Shown: positions 53,276 through 62,555 of the stretch, piece by piece
Position numbering within the stretch: position 1 is the stretch's first letter
Layout of the letters: each line of letters opens with the position of its first letter
Assembly (NCBI GenBank): GCA_963724405.1
Contig: CAVRUQ010000003.1
Span: 1,612,001-1,676,000 of the forward strand
Direction: 5' to 3'
DNA length: 64,000 bases
Origin: CAVQBJ01 sp963724405
Lineage (GTDB): Bacteria; Actinomycetota; Thermoleophilia; Solirubrobacterales; Solirubrobacteraceae
Notes under the pieces: model-generated
The model's database searches: none
Told to the model about the DNA's origin: nothing
The model's input: the letters and a program-made list of their open reading frames with translations, nothing else
Made by a program: the position numbers and the translations under genes

Positions 53276-54154
53276 TCAGCCCGTCCCGGCCGCGTCGGCG
53301 AGGGCGAGGAACGCCCGGGCCGCCGGCGAGAGCGGCGCCGGACGATGCACGAGGCCGATCCGGCGCGTGATCCGCGGGCGGGGCGCGCGGACGACCGCGC
53401 CGCGCCGCTCGGCCTCCCGCGCGAGCGCGGCCGGCAGCAGCGCGGCCCCGGCGCCGGCGAGCACGAGCGGAACGATCGCCTCCCGCGCCGCCGTCTCCAC
53501 GGCGATGCGGGGCGTGACGCCGGCCGCCGAGAGCGCCTGCTCGAGCAGCATCCGCGTCGACGTGCCCGGCGGGCTGACCACGAGCGTCAGGTCGGCGAGC
53601 GCGGACGCCCGCAGCGGCTCCCCGGCCCCCCCGCTGCCCGGTGGCAGCACGACGAGCAGCTCCTGCTCGCCGAGCCCGCGGGTGACGAGGTCGCCCGCGA
53701 CGAGAGGCAGATGCGCCAGGCCGAGCTCGGACGCCCCGCGCCGCACGTCCTCGCTGACCCCCGCCGCGCCGTCGGGCTCGCGCACCCGCACGAGCACGCC
53801 GGGGTGGGCGCGGCGGAAGGCGCCCAGCAGCGCCGCGAGTGGATCGACCGCGAGCGTGGCCAGTGCGGTCAGCTCGAGACTCCCGGCCCGGACGCCGGCG
53901 ACCTCTGCGGCGGTGGCCCGTGCCTGCTCGAGCGCGCGCAGCGCCTGCCGGGCCGGCCCGACGAGCTCACGGCCCGCGGCCGAGAGCCGCAGTCCGCGCC
54001 CGACGCGGTCGAACAGCTCCACCGCGAGCTCGCCTTCGAGCGCGTGCAGCGTCTGGGACAGCGACGGCTGCGCCACGCCGAGCCGCGCGGCCGCCGCGGT
54101 GACCGTCCCCTCGTCAACCACGGCCAGGAATGCGCGAAGGCGCCGCTCATCCAT
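53276..54154 (-). CDS. LysR-family transcriptional regulator
   Basis: 292 residues. N-terminal helix-turn-helix MDERRLRAFLAVVDEGTVTA, AAARLGVAQPSLSQTLHALE, and a substrate-binding domain of the LysR type. ATG at 54154 has AGGAAG upstream. It is divergent from the MFS transporter gene at 54225, the common arrangement for a regulator of an efflux pump. The 70-base gap is A/T-rich and would hold the operator. Confidence 0.93.
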   Translation of the reverse strand: MDERRLRAFLAVVDEGTVTAAAARLGVAQPSLSQTLHALEGELAVELFDRVGRGLRLSAAGRELVGPARQALRALEQARATAAEVAGVRAGSLELTALATLAVDPLAALLGAFRRAHPGVLVRVREPDGAAGVSEDVRRGASELGLAHLPLVAGDLVTRGLGEQELLVVLPPGSGGAGEPLRASALADLTLVVSPPGTSTRMLLEQALSAAGVTPRIAVETAAREAIVPLVLAGAGAALLPAALAREAERRGAVVRAPRPRITRRIGLVHRPAPLSPAARAFLALADAAGTG

Positions 54155-54224
54155 ATTATCTTCCTATCTGACCTAGTACAAGTACGTATTTGAACTATAG
54201 GCGCCGACCCGCTGCAATGGTGGC

Positions 54225-55736
54225 ATGAACGCTGCGCGTGGCCTCAGGTCGATCTCGCTCCCCCGGCGGCTCGTCGTCGAGCCGCGCCGGCCCGCGCGCG
54301 TGCGCAACAGCTCGCGGGCCGCCTGGTACGTCGTCGCCGCCGTCAGCGTCGGCGCCTTCATGGGGCAGCTCGACGCGAGCATCGTCACCGTCGCGCTGCC
54401 CTCCATCGGGGCGCACCTGCACGCGAGCGTGAGCGCGACCCAATGGGTGTCGCTGTCCTACCTGCTCACGCTCGTCTGTCTGCTCGTGCCGATCGGCCGC
54501 CTCGCGGACCGGGCCGGGCGCAAGCTGCTGTACGTGTACGGGTTCGCGGTGTTCACCGCCGGCTCCGCGCTGTGCGCGATCGCCCCGACGCTCGGCTGGC
54601 TCGTCGGCGCCCGTGTGGTGCAGGGGGCCGGGGCCGCGATGCTGCAGGCCAACAGCGTCGCGCTCATCCGCGAGGCGCTTCCGCGCCGCGCGCTCACCCG
54701 CGGGCTCGGCCTGCAGGGCGCCGCGCAGGCCCTCGGTCTCGCGTCGGGTCCGGCGATCGGCGGCCTGCTGCTGGCGCTCGGAACCTGGCGGCTGCTGTTC
54801 CTCGTCAACCTGCCGGCCGGATGTGCCGGCATCGCGCTCGGTGTGCTCTTGCTGCCCCGCAGCGCGCGCCGCCGCGCGGCCGCGCCGCACGGCGGCTCGG
54901 ACCGTCTCGGCGGGCTGCTGCTCGCCGCCTGCGTCGGCGACGTGCTGCTCGCGCTGTCGCTCGCCCTGCACGCGAGCGCCGCCATGCTCGCGGCGCTGAC
55001 GGTGGCCGCCCTGGCCGCCGGGATCGCCTTCGTGCGGCGCGAGGCGCGAGCGCCGGCGCCGCTGCTCGATCTCGGGCTCCTGCGGCGTCCCGCCCTGTCG
55101 ATCGGGCTGTCGAGCGGCCTCATCTCCTATGCGGTCATGTTCGGGACGCTGTTCGTCGTGCCCTACTACCTCGTGGCGCTGCACACGAGCGCCGCCGTCA
55201 TCGGCGCGGAGCTCGCCGCGCTCCCGATCGCACTCGGGATCGTCGCGGCCCTCGCCGGGCGCCTGGGCGACACCCGCCGGGCGCGCGCGGTGCCGGGCGC
55301 CGGGATGCTCATCGCCGCCGCGGGGTTGCTGTGCGTCGCCGCCGCGTCCGCCGGCCCGGCGCGGATCGTCGGCCTGATCGTCGTCGGCGCCGGCATCGGC
55401 GCGTTCACCCCGGCGAACAACGCGGCGATCATGGGCGCCGCCCCGGACGGGCGGACGGGCGTCGTCAGCGGCACGCTCAACCTCGCGCGCGCCCTCGGCA
55501 CGGCGCTCGGCATCGCGCTGACCAGCGTCCTGTACGCGGGCGCGACCCGCGCGTCGGGCGTCGCCGGCCACGTCGCGCCGGGCGCCGCCCGCGACGGGCT
55601 GACGCTGACGCTCTGCGTCTGGGCCGCCGTGGCCGCCGCCACCGGGATCGGTCTGCTCGCGGCGCGTGGCGCGCTCGACCGCCGGCCGGGGGTCCCGGCG
55701 GTGGCTAGGCGCGAATGCGCCGACCGCGCTGCTTGA
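54225..55736 (+). CDS. MFS drug/metabolite efflux transporter (DHA2, EmrB/QacA type)
   Basis: 503 residues, about 14 transmembrane helices. DHA2 motif in FMGQLDASIVTVALPSIGAH, motif A in GRLADRAGRKLLYVYG, and helix 5 antiporter-like QGAAQALGLASGPAIGGLLL. A proton-driven exporter; substrate cannot be inferred. Controlled presumably by the divergent LysR regulator. Its last 32 bases overlap the convergent DUF47 gene. Confidence 0.92.
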   Translation: MNAARGLRSISLPRRLVVEPRRPARVRNSSRAAWYVVAAVSVGAFMGQLDASIVTVALPSIGAHLHASVSATQWVSLSYLLTLVCLLVPIGRLADRAGRKLLYVYGFAVFTAGSALCAIAPTLGWLVGARVVQGAGAAMLQANSVALIREALPRRALTRGLGLQGAAQALGLASGPAIGGLLLALGTWRLLFLVNLPAGCAGIALGVLLLPRSARRRAAAPHGGSDRLGGLLLAACVGDVLLALSLALHASAAMLAALTVAALAAGIAFVRREARAPAPLLDLGLLRRPALSIGLSSGLISYAVMFGTLFVVPYYLVALHTSAAVIGAELAALPIALGIVAALAGRLGDTRRARAVPGAGMLIAAAGLLCVAAASAGPARIVGLIVVGAGIGAFTPANNAAIMGAAPDGRTGVVSGTLNLARALGTALGIALTSVLYAGATRASGVAGHVAPGAARDGLTLTLCVWAAVAAATGIGLLAARGALDRRPGVPAVARRECADRAA

Positions 55737-56346
55737 GCGTTATGCCCTCGAGGATGTGCGCCACCGTCTCGCAGGAATCGACCGCGGCCTCGAGCGACTC
55801 GAAGATGTCCTTCCAGCGGATCACGACCATCGGGTCGGTCCCGTTCGCGAACAGCGACGCGACGCCGTCGCGCTGCAGGCGATCGCCCTCGTTCTCGAGG
55901 CGGTGGATCTCGACGAGCTGGGGACCGAGATCGACGCCGTCGCGCAGGCCGTGCAGTGCCCGAGCGATCTGCTCGGCGGCGCCGACGAGCACCTCGGAGA
56001 AGTCGACCGCCTGCTCCATCGGCGCCTCGACCCCGTAGAGGCCGAGCAGCGCGGCGGCCTGCTCGGCGTTGTCGACGATGTCGTCGAGCGCGGTCGCGAG
56101 CGAGTAGCCGTCGCCGGCGTCGAAGGGGGCGCGCACGCGGCGGCTCGCCGCGAGCCGGTGGATGATGTCGTGCGTGATGCGATCCCCCTCCTGCTCGCAT
56201 GTGCCAAGATCCACCGCCAGCGTCGCCCGCTCGGGGAACCCGGCCAGGAGGTCACGCAGAACGATCGAGGCCCGCTGCACATTGCGTCCGGCATCCTGGA
56301 CGAGCGCCATCAGGTACGGGTCGTAACCGCCCGAGAGCATCCTCAT
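55705..56346 (-). CDS. DUF47/PhoU-like phosphate transport regulator
   Basis: 213 residues, all-helical, of the YkaA/DUF47 family related to PhoU: LGTCEQEGDRITHDIIHRL and IHRLENEGDRLQRDGVA, both carrying ExExxxD metal-cluster motifs. DUF47 proteins usually accompany low-affinity Pit transporters; none is visible here. Instead it is divergent from the pst operon with a Pho-box-like site between. ATG 56346 (MRMLSGGYDPYL) chosen; the codon at 56391 is an alternative. Confidence 0.88.
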   Translation of the reverse strand: MRMLSGGYDPYLMALVQDAGRNVQRASIVLRDLLAGFPERATLAVDLGTCEQEGDRITHDIIHRLAASRRVRAPFDAGDGYSLATALDDIVDNAEQAAALLGLYGVEAPMEQAVDFSEVLVGAAEQIARALHGLRDGVDLGPQLVEIHRLENEGDRLQRDGVASLFANGTDPMVVIRWKDIFESLEAAVDSCETVAHILEGITLKQRGRRIRA

Positions 56347-56387
56347 CGAGCGAGGGTATTGGGCGCGGGGCCCGGAGTTGCGGTGTT

Positions 56388-56416
56388 TCACGGCTTTTTC
56401 ACGACGTCATCACGAC
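56388..56416. promoter_or_regulatory. Pho-box-like triple direct repeat
   Basis: TCACG(G/A)C occurs at 56388, 56399 and 56410, exactly 11 bases apart, the spacing of actinobacterial PhoP boxes. It lies between the divergent DUF47 gene and the winged-helix gene and would serve both. Confidence 0.6.
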
Positions 56417-56460
56417 TTCGTAACGCCGGTTACCCGTCGCGTGCGCGAACCTCGCTCGCC

Positions 56461-56829
56461 GTGGCAGAGAGCACGCAACCGTCGGACACTCTGTACGCCG
56501 GTGAGCTCGAGATCCGCGTCGGGGAGGGCCTCGTGCTCGCCACCGGCCGGGCGCTGACGCTCTCGGTGCGCGAGTTCCAACTGCTCGTCGCGCTCGCGGA
56601 GCGCAGCGGCGGGATCGTCTCGCGCGACGAGCTCTACCGGACGGTCTGGGGACGCTCCGCCCGGGCCGGCGATCGCTCCGTCGACGTGTACGTGAGCAAG
56701 CTGCGCAGCAAGCTCGAGTCCGCGATGCCCGACCGGCGCTTCATCCACACGCACCCGGGCTTCGGCTACCGCTTCCAGCCCCAGCCCCAGCCTTCACGAG
56801 ATTTTCACACACAGGTCGTCGCGGACTAA
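56461..56829 (+). CDS. Winged-helix DNA-binding protein (OmpR/PhoB C-terminal domain only)
   Basis: 122 residues comprising just the Trans_reg_C domain: LTLSVREFQLLVALAERSGG, VSRDELYRTVWG, and DRSVDVYVSKLRSKLE followed by RFIHTHPGFGYRF. There is no receiver domain, so it cannot be phosphorylated in the usual way. GTG at 56461. It immediately precedes pstS and its final codons contain a Pho-box-like site; the full-length regulator with a receiver is on the other side of the operon at 61692. It may act as a partner or competitor of that regulator. Confidence 0.87.
   Translation: MAESTQPSDTLYAGELEIRVGEGLVLATGRALTLSVREFQLLVALAERSGGIVSRDELYRTVWGRSARAGDRSVDVYVSKLRSKLESAMPDRRFIHTHPGFGYRFQPQPQPSRDFHTQVVAD
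56793..56809 (+). promoter_or_regulatory. Pho-box-like direct repeat upstream of pstS
   Basis: TTCAC at 56793 and 56804, 11 bases apart, within the last codons of the winged-helix gene and about 100 bases before the pstS start. Confidence 0.55.
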
Positions 56830-56905
56830 GAGACTCGGCCCCGCGCGGAGCCTGCCCCCCGAGCGGCGTCGGCGCGGACCCCTTCAGACCGACAGAGGAG
56901 ACGTT

Positions 56906-58018
56906 GTGAGACGACAGAAGATCGGCGCGATCCTGGGCGTGAGCGCGCTCTCGATCGTCCTCGCCGCCTGCGGAAGCTCCAGTTCGAGTTCCACCGGTTC
57001 GACCTCGAGCGGCAGCGCCGGCGCCGCCGCGTCTGGCAACTCGGGGACGCTCTCCGGCGCCGGCTCGACCTTCGCCGCGCCCGTGTACGAGCAGTGGGGA
57101 TCGACCGGCTTCACGCTCAACTACCAGGCCGTCGGCTCGGGCGCCGGCATCACCGCCCTCGAGGGCAAGACGGTCGACTTCGGCGCAAGCGATCCGCCGC
57201 TGAAGCCCGCCGACTTCACGGCGCTGGCCAAGAACGGCAGCCCCGCGATCCAGCTCCCGATGTTCTTCGGCGCGATCACCGTCTCCTACAACCTGCCGGG
57301 CGTCGCCGCCGGGCTGAAGCTGAACGGCACCACGATCGCGAACATCTACCTCGGGACGATCAAGACCTGGAATGATCCGGCGATCAAGTCGCTCAACCCG
57401 GGCATCTCGCTGCCGAGCACGCCGATCACCGTGGTCCACCGCTCCGACTCCTCCGGTACGACCGCCGGCTTCACCGGCTTCCTGGCCGCGGTCGACCCGA
57501 CGTGGGCCTCGAAGGTCGGCAGCGGCAAGGACGTGCCGTGGCCGACCGGCACCGGAGCGAAGGGCAACGCCGGCGTCGCCGGCGCCGTCTCGCAGACCAC
57601 CGGCGCGATCGGCTACGTCGAACAGGCCTACGCGCTCCAGCACAAGTTCACCACCGCCGACGTCCAGAACAAGTCCGGCAACTTCGTCGCGCCGACGCTC
57701 GCCTCCACGACGGCGGCCGCGACCGGCCTGACCATCCCGCCGAACCTTGGCATCCAGGTGGTCAATCCGACCAACCCGCAGGCCTACCCGATCGTCTCGC
57801 AGACGTTCATCGTCTCCTACAAGGATCCGTGCAAGGTGGGCGTTCCGGGCGGGAGCGCCGCGGCGACCACGCTGGTGAAGTTCCTCAACTACGGCCTCGG
57901 TGCCGGGCAGGCGATCCTCGCCCAGGCGTACTACGCGGCGCTGCCGCCCTCGATCCTCAGCGCATCGAAGGCCGCTGCGGCGACGATCGTCTGCAACGGC
58001 TCGCCGGTCACCGGCTAG
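56906..58018 (+). CDS. pstS: Phosphate-binding lipoprotein PstS
   Basis: 370 residues. Lipoprotein signal with LAACGSS, a Ser/Gly linker, then the phosphate-binding fold: LSGAGSTFAAPVYEQW, VGSGAGITALEGKTVDFGAS, TVVHRSDSSGTTAGFTGFL, and TGAIGYVEQAYAL. Captures phosphate outside the membrane for the Pst ABC importer. GTG at 56906 with GAGGAG eight bases upstream. First structural gene of pstSCAB-phoU. Confidence 0.96.
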   Translation: MRRQKIGAILGVSALSIVLAACGSSSSSSTGSTSSGSAGAAASGNSGTLSGAGSTFAAPVYEQWGSTGFTLNYQAVGSGAGITALEGKTVDFGASDPPLKPADFTALAKNGSPAIQLPMFFGAITVSYNLPGVAAGLKLNGTTIANIYLGTIKTWNDPAIKSLNPGISLPSTPITVVHRSDSSGTTAGFTGFLAAVDPTWASKVGSGKDVPWPTGTGAKGNAGVAGAVSQTTGAIGYVEQAYALQHKFTTADVQNKSGNFVAPTLASTTAAATGLTIPPNLGIQVVNPTNPQAYPIVSQTFIVSYKDPCKVGVPGGSAAATTLVKFLNYGLGAGQAILAQAYYAALPPSILSASKAAAATIVCNGSPVTG

Positions 58019-58051
58019 GGATCGGCGAGCGAGGGCGGGCGAGCACCACTC

Positions 58052-59086
58052 GTGGAGGCAGCCGGACTGAGCAGCCGCGACCGCTCGATTCTCGAGCGGT
58101 CGCGGCTCGCGCGCGTTCCGGACGTGGTGCTCAAGTGGGGCCTGGGGATCCTCGCCTCGCTGATCCTCGTCCTGATCGTCTTCTTCTTCATCAAGCTGTT
58201 CGGCCAGGCGCGCCCGGCGTTCGAGAAGTTCGGCGTCATCGGCTTCACGTTCACGGACAACTGGAACGTCGCCGCCAACCAGTTCGGCGCCTGGGCGCTC
58301 GTCGTCGGGACGCTGCTCACGTCCGCCCTCGCGCTGCTCATGGGGGTCCCGATCGCGGTCGCCGCCGCGATCTACATCACCGAGCTGGCGCCCCGCCGCA
58401 TCCGCAGTCCGGTGACGATGCTCGTCGAGCTGCTCGCGGCCGTCCCCTCGGTCGTGTGGGGTCTGTGGGGCATCTTCTTCCTGGCGCCGAAGCTGCGGCC
58501 CGCCGAGCAGTGGTTCGCCGACACGTTCAGCTTCATCCCGTTCTTCGGCGGCGGCGTGGTCACGATCCCGAACGTCTTCATCGCCGGGCTCGTGCTCGCG
58601 ATCATGATCCTCCCGATCGTCAGCGCGATCAGCCGCGAGGTGATGGCGACCGTCCCGCCCGATCTGAAGGAGGCGATGCTCGGACTGGGGGCGACGCGCT
58701 GGGAGATGATCCGCCGGGCGGTGATCCCGTACTGCCGCTCGGGGATCACGAGCGGGGCGATGCTCGGGCTCGGCCGCGCGATCGGCGAGACGATCGCGGT
58801 GACGATCGTGATCGGCGACTCCCCGAACCTCCCCAACCACCTCTTCCAGCAGGGCGAGACGCTCGCCTCGGTCATCGCGAGCGAGTTCGGCGAGGCGCAG
58901 GGACTGCACCGCTCGGCCCTGTTCGCCTGCGGGCTCGTGCTGTTCGTGCTCACGCTGCTCGTCAACGCGATCGCTCGCGTCATCGTGCTCCGCTCGTCGC
59001 GCGGCACCAAGATCACCCATCGGGACGTCCCCGAGCCCGGCGCGCCGGGGCTCGACGTGACCGCCGACGCCGCCGCCGGAGCCTAG
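58052..59086 (+). CDS. pstC: Phosphate ABC transporter permease PstC
   Basis: 344 residues, six transmembrane helices. The permease signature IGLGAT-type loop is MLGLGATRWEMIRRAVIPYC, with GLGRAIGETIAVTIVIGD after it. Starts with GTG 33 bases past pstS. Forms the membrane channel with PstA. The C-terminus has an Ala/Asp-rich tail. Confidence 0.95.
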   Translation: MEAAGLSSRDRSILERSRLARVPDVVLKWGLGILASLILVLIVFFFIKLFGQARPAFEKFGVIGFTFTDNWNVAANQFGAWALVVGTLLTSALALLMGVPIAVAAAIYITELAPRRIRSPVTMLVELLAAVPSVVWGLWGIFFLAPKLRPAEQWFADTFSFIPFFGGGVVTIPNVFIAGLVLAIMILPIVSAISREVMATVPPDLKEAMLGLGATRWEMIRRAVIPYCRSGITSGAMLGLGRAIGETIAVTIVIGDSPNLPNHLFQQGETLASVIASEFGEAQGLHRSALFACGLVLFVLTLLVNAIARVIVLRSSRGTKITHRDVPEPGAPGLDVTADAAAGA

Positions 59087-59090
59087 TCGG

Positions 59091-59987
59091 ATGGCCGCTC
59101 CGAGCGTCGTCGGCGACCGGCTCTCGCGCTTTGCGCCGAGCCCCGCGCGCCGGCGCACCGACAAGGTCGCGCGCGGCCTGCTGCTGGCCGGAACGATCGT
59201 CGCCCTCGTCCCGCTCGTGCTGATCATCTACTACCTGCTCAAGCAGGGCCTCAGCGCGTGGACGACGAGCGGCTTCTTCACGACCGACCCGACCGGCAGC
59301 ACGTTCTTCGGCGCCAGCAGCATCGGCGGGATCCGGAGCGCGATCGTCGGCACGATCGCGATGGTCGCCCTCGCCTCGCTGATCGCGATCCCGATCGGAA
59401 TCGGCGTCGCGCTGTGGCTCGTCGAGTACGGCAAGAACAACGCCTTCGCGCACGTCGTGCGCTTCTTCGTGGACGTGCTCACCGGTGTGCCGTCGATCAT
59501 CTTCGGGCTGTTCATCTTCATCGTGCTCATCTACGGCATCGGCACGTACGCGGGGTACAAGGGCTCGCTCGCGCTCTCCCTGCTCATGCTGCCGATCGTC
59601 ATCCGCTCGGCCGAGGTGATCCTGCTGCTCGTCCCCAACGCGCTGCGCGAGTCGGCGCTCGCCCTTGGCGCGCCGCGCTGGAAGGTCGTGTTCAGCATCG
59701 TGCTACCGACGGCGCTGCCCGGGATGCTGACCGGCGTGCTGCTCGCCGTGGCCCGCGCCGCCGGCGAGACCGCGCCGCTGCTCTTCACCGCCGCGGCCAC
59801 GAACAAGACGACTCTCGATCTGAGCGGCGCCACGAACTCGCTGCCGGTCCAGATTTACAACGACGTCACATCTCCCACCACCGCCGTGGTAAACCGTGCG
59901 TGGGGCGCTGCGCTCACGCTCGTCGCCATGATCTTCATACTGAATCTCTTTGCCCGACTCGTCTCGCGAAGGAGCCGCCTCTCATGA
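59091..59987 (+). CDS. pstA: Phosphate ABC transporter permease PstA
   Basis: 298 residues with six helices; the EAA-type loop is seen in ESALALGAPRWKVVFSIVLP and LAVARAAGETAPLLFTAAA. Four bases follow pstC; its stop overlaps the pstB start (ATGA). Confidence 0.95.
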   Translation: MAAPSVVGDRLSRFAPSPARRRTDKVARGLLLAGTIVALVPLVLIIYYLLKQGLSAWTTSGFFTTDPTGSTFFGASSIGGIRSAIVGTIAMVALASLIAIPIGIGVALWLVEYGKNNAFAHVVRFFVDVLTGVPSIIFGLFIFIVLIYGIGTYAGYKGSLALSLLMLPIVIRSAEVILLLVPNALRESALALGAPRWKVVFSIVLPTALPGMLTGVLLAVARAAGETAPLLFTAAATNKTTLDLSGATNSLPVQIYNDVTSPTTAVVNRAWGAALTLVAMIFILNLFARLVSRRSRLS

Positions 59988-60859
59988 CCGCCGACGGACC
60001 GCCCCCGGCGACAACCGACGTCGTGACTGACCAACGCGCGCCGGGACCGATGCCGACCGTCACGACCGCGCCGGCCGCGTCGACTCCGCCGAACGTCGTG
60101 CGCGAGGGGCACACCGTCAAGCTCGAGGGCCTGCGCGCGTTCTACGGCACCGCCGAGCAGGTCAAGGGGGTCGACCTGGCATTCCCGGCCAACGAGGTGA
60201 CCGCGATCATCGGGCCCTCCGGCTGCGGCAAGTCGACGATGGTGCGCTGCATCAATCGCATGCACGAGGAGATCCCCGGCGCGCACGCCGAGGGGAAGGT
60301 GCTGCTCGACGACGTCGACCTGTACGACCCGGGGGTCGACATCGTCGCCGTGCGCCGGGCCATCGGCATGGTCTTCCAGAAGCCGAACCCGTTCCCGACG
60401 ATGTCGATCTACGACAACGTCGCCGCGGGACTGCGCCTGAGCGGCGCCGGGCGCTCGAAGCTCCAGGACAAGGTCGAGACCGCGCTGCGCGGCGCTGGCC
60501 TGTGGGAGGAGGTCAAGGACCGCCTCGCCGAGCCGGGCATCGGCCTGTCGGGCGGTCAGCAGCAGCGCCTGTGCATCGCGCGCTCGCTCGCCGTCGAGCC
60601 GGAGGTGCTGCTCATGGACGAGCCGTGCTCGGCCCTCGATCCGATCGCGACCCTGAAGATCGAGGAGCTCATCGGCGAGCTCAAGCGCAGCATCACGATC
60701 GTCATCGTCACGCACAACATGCAGCAGGCCGGGCGGGTGGCCGATCGCACCGCGTTCATGTTGAGCGGCGACATGGTCGAGGTCGGCCCGACCCAGGAGA
60801 TCTTCACGAACCCGCGGGACTCGAGGACGGAGGAATATGTCACTGGAAAGTTCGGCTGA
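59984..60859 (+). CDS. pstB: Phosphate ABC transporter ATPase PstB
   Basis: 291 residues. Walker A GPSGCGKST, Q-loop GMVFQKPNPFP, signature LSGGQQQRLCIARSLAVEPE, Walker B VLLMDEPCSALDP, and the H-loop VTHNMQQAGRVADR. About 40 extra N-terminal residues are Pro/Thr-rich. Powers PstSCA. It overlaps phoU by 23 bases. Confidence 0.96.
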   Translation: MTADGPPPATTDVVTDQRAPGPMPTVTTAPAASTPPNVVREGHTVKLEGLRAFYGTAEQVKGVDLAFPANEVTAIIGPSGCGKSTMVRCINRMHEEIPGAHAEGKVLLDDVDLYDPGVDIVAVRRAIGMVFQKPNPFPTMSIYDNVAAGLRLSGAGRSKLQDKVETALRGAGLWEEVKDRLAEPGIGLSGGQQQRLCIARSLAVEPEVLLMDEPCSALDPIATLKIEELIGELKRSITIVIVTHNMQQAGRVADRTAFMLSGDMVEVGPTQEIFTNPRDSRTEEYVTGKFG

Positions 60860-61586
60860 CGGCCCCGCCACCGAGGGCTCGCACGGCGGCAATCGCGCGC
60901 ACTTCCAGGCCGAGCTGCACGAGCTGGAGGTGCAGGCGCTCGGCGGGCTGGACATCGTGGTCGAGCAGCTCGACCGCGTGCTCGAGGCGCTCGAGCACCA
61001 GGACGTCGAGCTGGCCCAGATGGTCATCTCCGACGACGACCGCCTCGACGGCCGCTACCTCGAGGTCCATCAGGGCATCCTCTCGCTGCTCGCCCGCCAG
61101 GCGCCGGTGGCGGGCGACCTGCGCCTGGTGGCGGCCCTGCTGCACGTGATCATGCACGTCGAGCGAATGGGCGATCAGTGCGTGAACATCGCCAAGCTCA
61201 TCCCGCTGACCGGCCACGAGCCGCCGATCCGCGAGGAGCTGCGCTCGTCGCTGCTGCGGATGGGCTCCTACGCGCGCTCGGAGGTGACGCAGAGCAAGGT
61301 CGCGTTCGCCAACCGCGACGTCGCGCTCGCCGAGGACCTCGTGCGCCAGGATCGCGACATCAACCGCATCAACCGCGAGGTCTTCCGCCTCGCGCTCGAG
61401 GTGGGCGACGACCCCGACGTGCGCGAGTGGGCGATGACGATGGTCCTCGTGGCCCGGGCGCTCGAGCGCGTCGGCGATAACGCGGTCGACATCGGCGAGC
61501 AGGTCGCGTTCGTCGTGACGGGCCTGTTCTCGGAGTTCGCCGAGGGCGCCAACGTGCCGGTCCCGTCACCGATGGGCGGAGCGTGA
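60837..61586 (+). CDS. phoU: Phosphate signalling protein PhoU
   Basis: 249 residues; two PhoU three-helix repeats with the metal-binding motifs HVIMHVERMGDQCVNIAKL and LVARALERVGDNAVDIGEQV (ExxxD). Couples Pst activity to the PhoR/PhoB-type pathway. ATG at 60837 lies in the end of pstB with GGAGGAAT upstream. Short Pro/Gly tail. Confidence 0.95.
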   Translation: MSLESSADGPATEGSHGGNRAHFQAELHELEVQALGGLDIVVEQLDRVLEALEHQDVELAQMVISDDDRLDGRYLEVHQGILSLLARQAPVAGDLRLVAALLHVIMHVERMGDQCVNIAKLIPLTGHEPPIREELRSSLLRMGSYARSEVTQSKVAFANRDVALAEDLVRQDRDINRINREVFRLALEVGDDPDVREWAMTMVLVARALERVGDNAVDIGEQVAFVVTGLFSEFAEGANVPVPSPMGGA

Positions 61587-61620
61587 CCCGCCCACTCGGA
61601 CGCAAATACCGGGCTTTCGC

Positions 61621-61640
61621 TGTGAAGATCCTGTGACACG
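61621..61640. promoter_or_regulatory. Pho-box-like direct repeat before the PhoB-like gene
   Basis: TGTGA at 61621 and 61632, 11 bases apart (TCACA on the other strand), the same spacing as the sites near pstS but in reverse orientation. Located about 50 bases upstream of the ATG. Confidence 0.5.
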
Positions 61641-61691
61641 GCGAGCAGCGCGCGACGTCTGCCCGGCCGGTCGCCTACACTCCGCGGCGAA

Positions 61692-62546
61692 ATGATGAAT
61701 GCCATCTCCGGGGGGGAGGACACGCACGTGCCCCTTAGTTCGGCTTCACCGTCCGCACCCGCTGCGCCCCTGCGGGTGGCCGTCCTCGACCGGGACAGCG
61801 GCTTCATCCAGGTGCTGTCGAAGCGCCTCGACCGGCTCGGCTGGGAGCACCGCGTGCTCGGCAGCCCGCTGCCGAGCGAGGCGGTGGCGGCGATGCGCCT
61901 CAGCGCGCTGGTCGTCGATCTCGCCGTGCTCGGCCCGCACGCCTGGGACTGGCTCGAGCGGGTCAGCGCGAGCCTGCCCGAGCTCGGCATCGTCGTCTGC
62001 ACCGGACCGTCGTCGGTGGCCCAGCGCGTCCGCGGGCTGCGCCTCGGCGCCGACGATTGGATCACGAAGCCGTGCCATCCCGAGGAGGTCATCGCGCGGG
62101 TCCAGAGCGTGACCCGGCGCCGGCGTCGCGGCGAGAGCCGCACCGAGCAGGAGCCGCTCGCCGCCGGCGAGGTCGAGATCCGCTCCGATCAGTTCCAGGC
62201 CTTCGTCTCCGGACAGAGCATCGACCTCACCCGCCGCGAGTTCGAGCTCATCGAGCTGCTCGCCGCCGCGAACGGCCGCGTGCTCGAGCGGGAGGAGATC
62301 TACTCGCGCCTATGGGGCTACGCGATGGTCCGCGGCGACCGCTCGGTCGACGTGTTCGTGCGCAAGCTGCGCCAGAAGCTCGAGAAGGCCTCCCCCGGCT
62401 GGCGCTACATCCACACGCACTTCGGCATCGGCTACCGCTTCGCGGCCGAGCCGCTCGACGGCGCCGAGCTGCGGACGTCCGCCGCGGCGCGCGCGTCGCT
62501 GCAGGCCGTCGATCCCGACGACGACGCCCTGCTCGTCTCGCGCTGA
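61692..62546 (+). CDS. PhoB/PhoP-like response regulator
   Basis: 284 residues. Receiver domain (about 27-140) with acidic pocket in VAVLDRDSGF, phospho-acceptor Asp in ALVVDLAVLG, Thr in VVCTGPSS and Lys in DWITKPCHPEEVIARV, so intact. DNA-binding domain (about 155-255): IDLTRREFELIELLAAANGR, EEIYSRLWG, DRSVDVFVRKLRQKLEK and IHTHFGIGYRF. Near-duplicate pattern with the winged-helix protein at 56461. It is the likely regulator of the pst operon; a sensor kinase is absent from the window. ATG start with an about 25-residue Ser/Pro start; GTG 61728 is an alternative. Confidence 0.92.
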   Translation: MMNAISGGEDTHVPLSSASPSAPAAPLRVAVLDRDSGFIQVLSKRLDRLGWEHRVLGSPLPSEAVAAMRLSALVVDLAVLGPHAWDWLERVSASLPELGIVVCTGPSSVAQRVRGLRLGADDWITKPCHPEEVIARVQSVTRRRRRGESRTEQEPLAAGEVEIRSDQFQAFVSGQSIDLTRREFELIELLAAANGRVLEREEIYSRLWGYAMVRGDRSVDVFVRKLRQKLEKASPGWRYIHTHFGIGYRFAAEPLDGAELRTSAAARASLQAVDPDDDALLVSR

Positions 62547-62555
62547 TCCGCGCCG

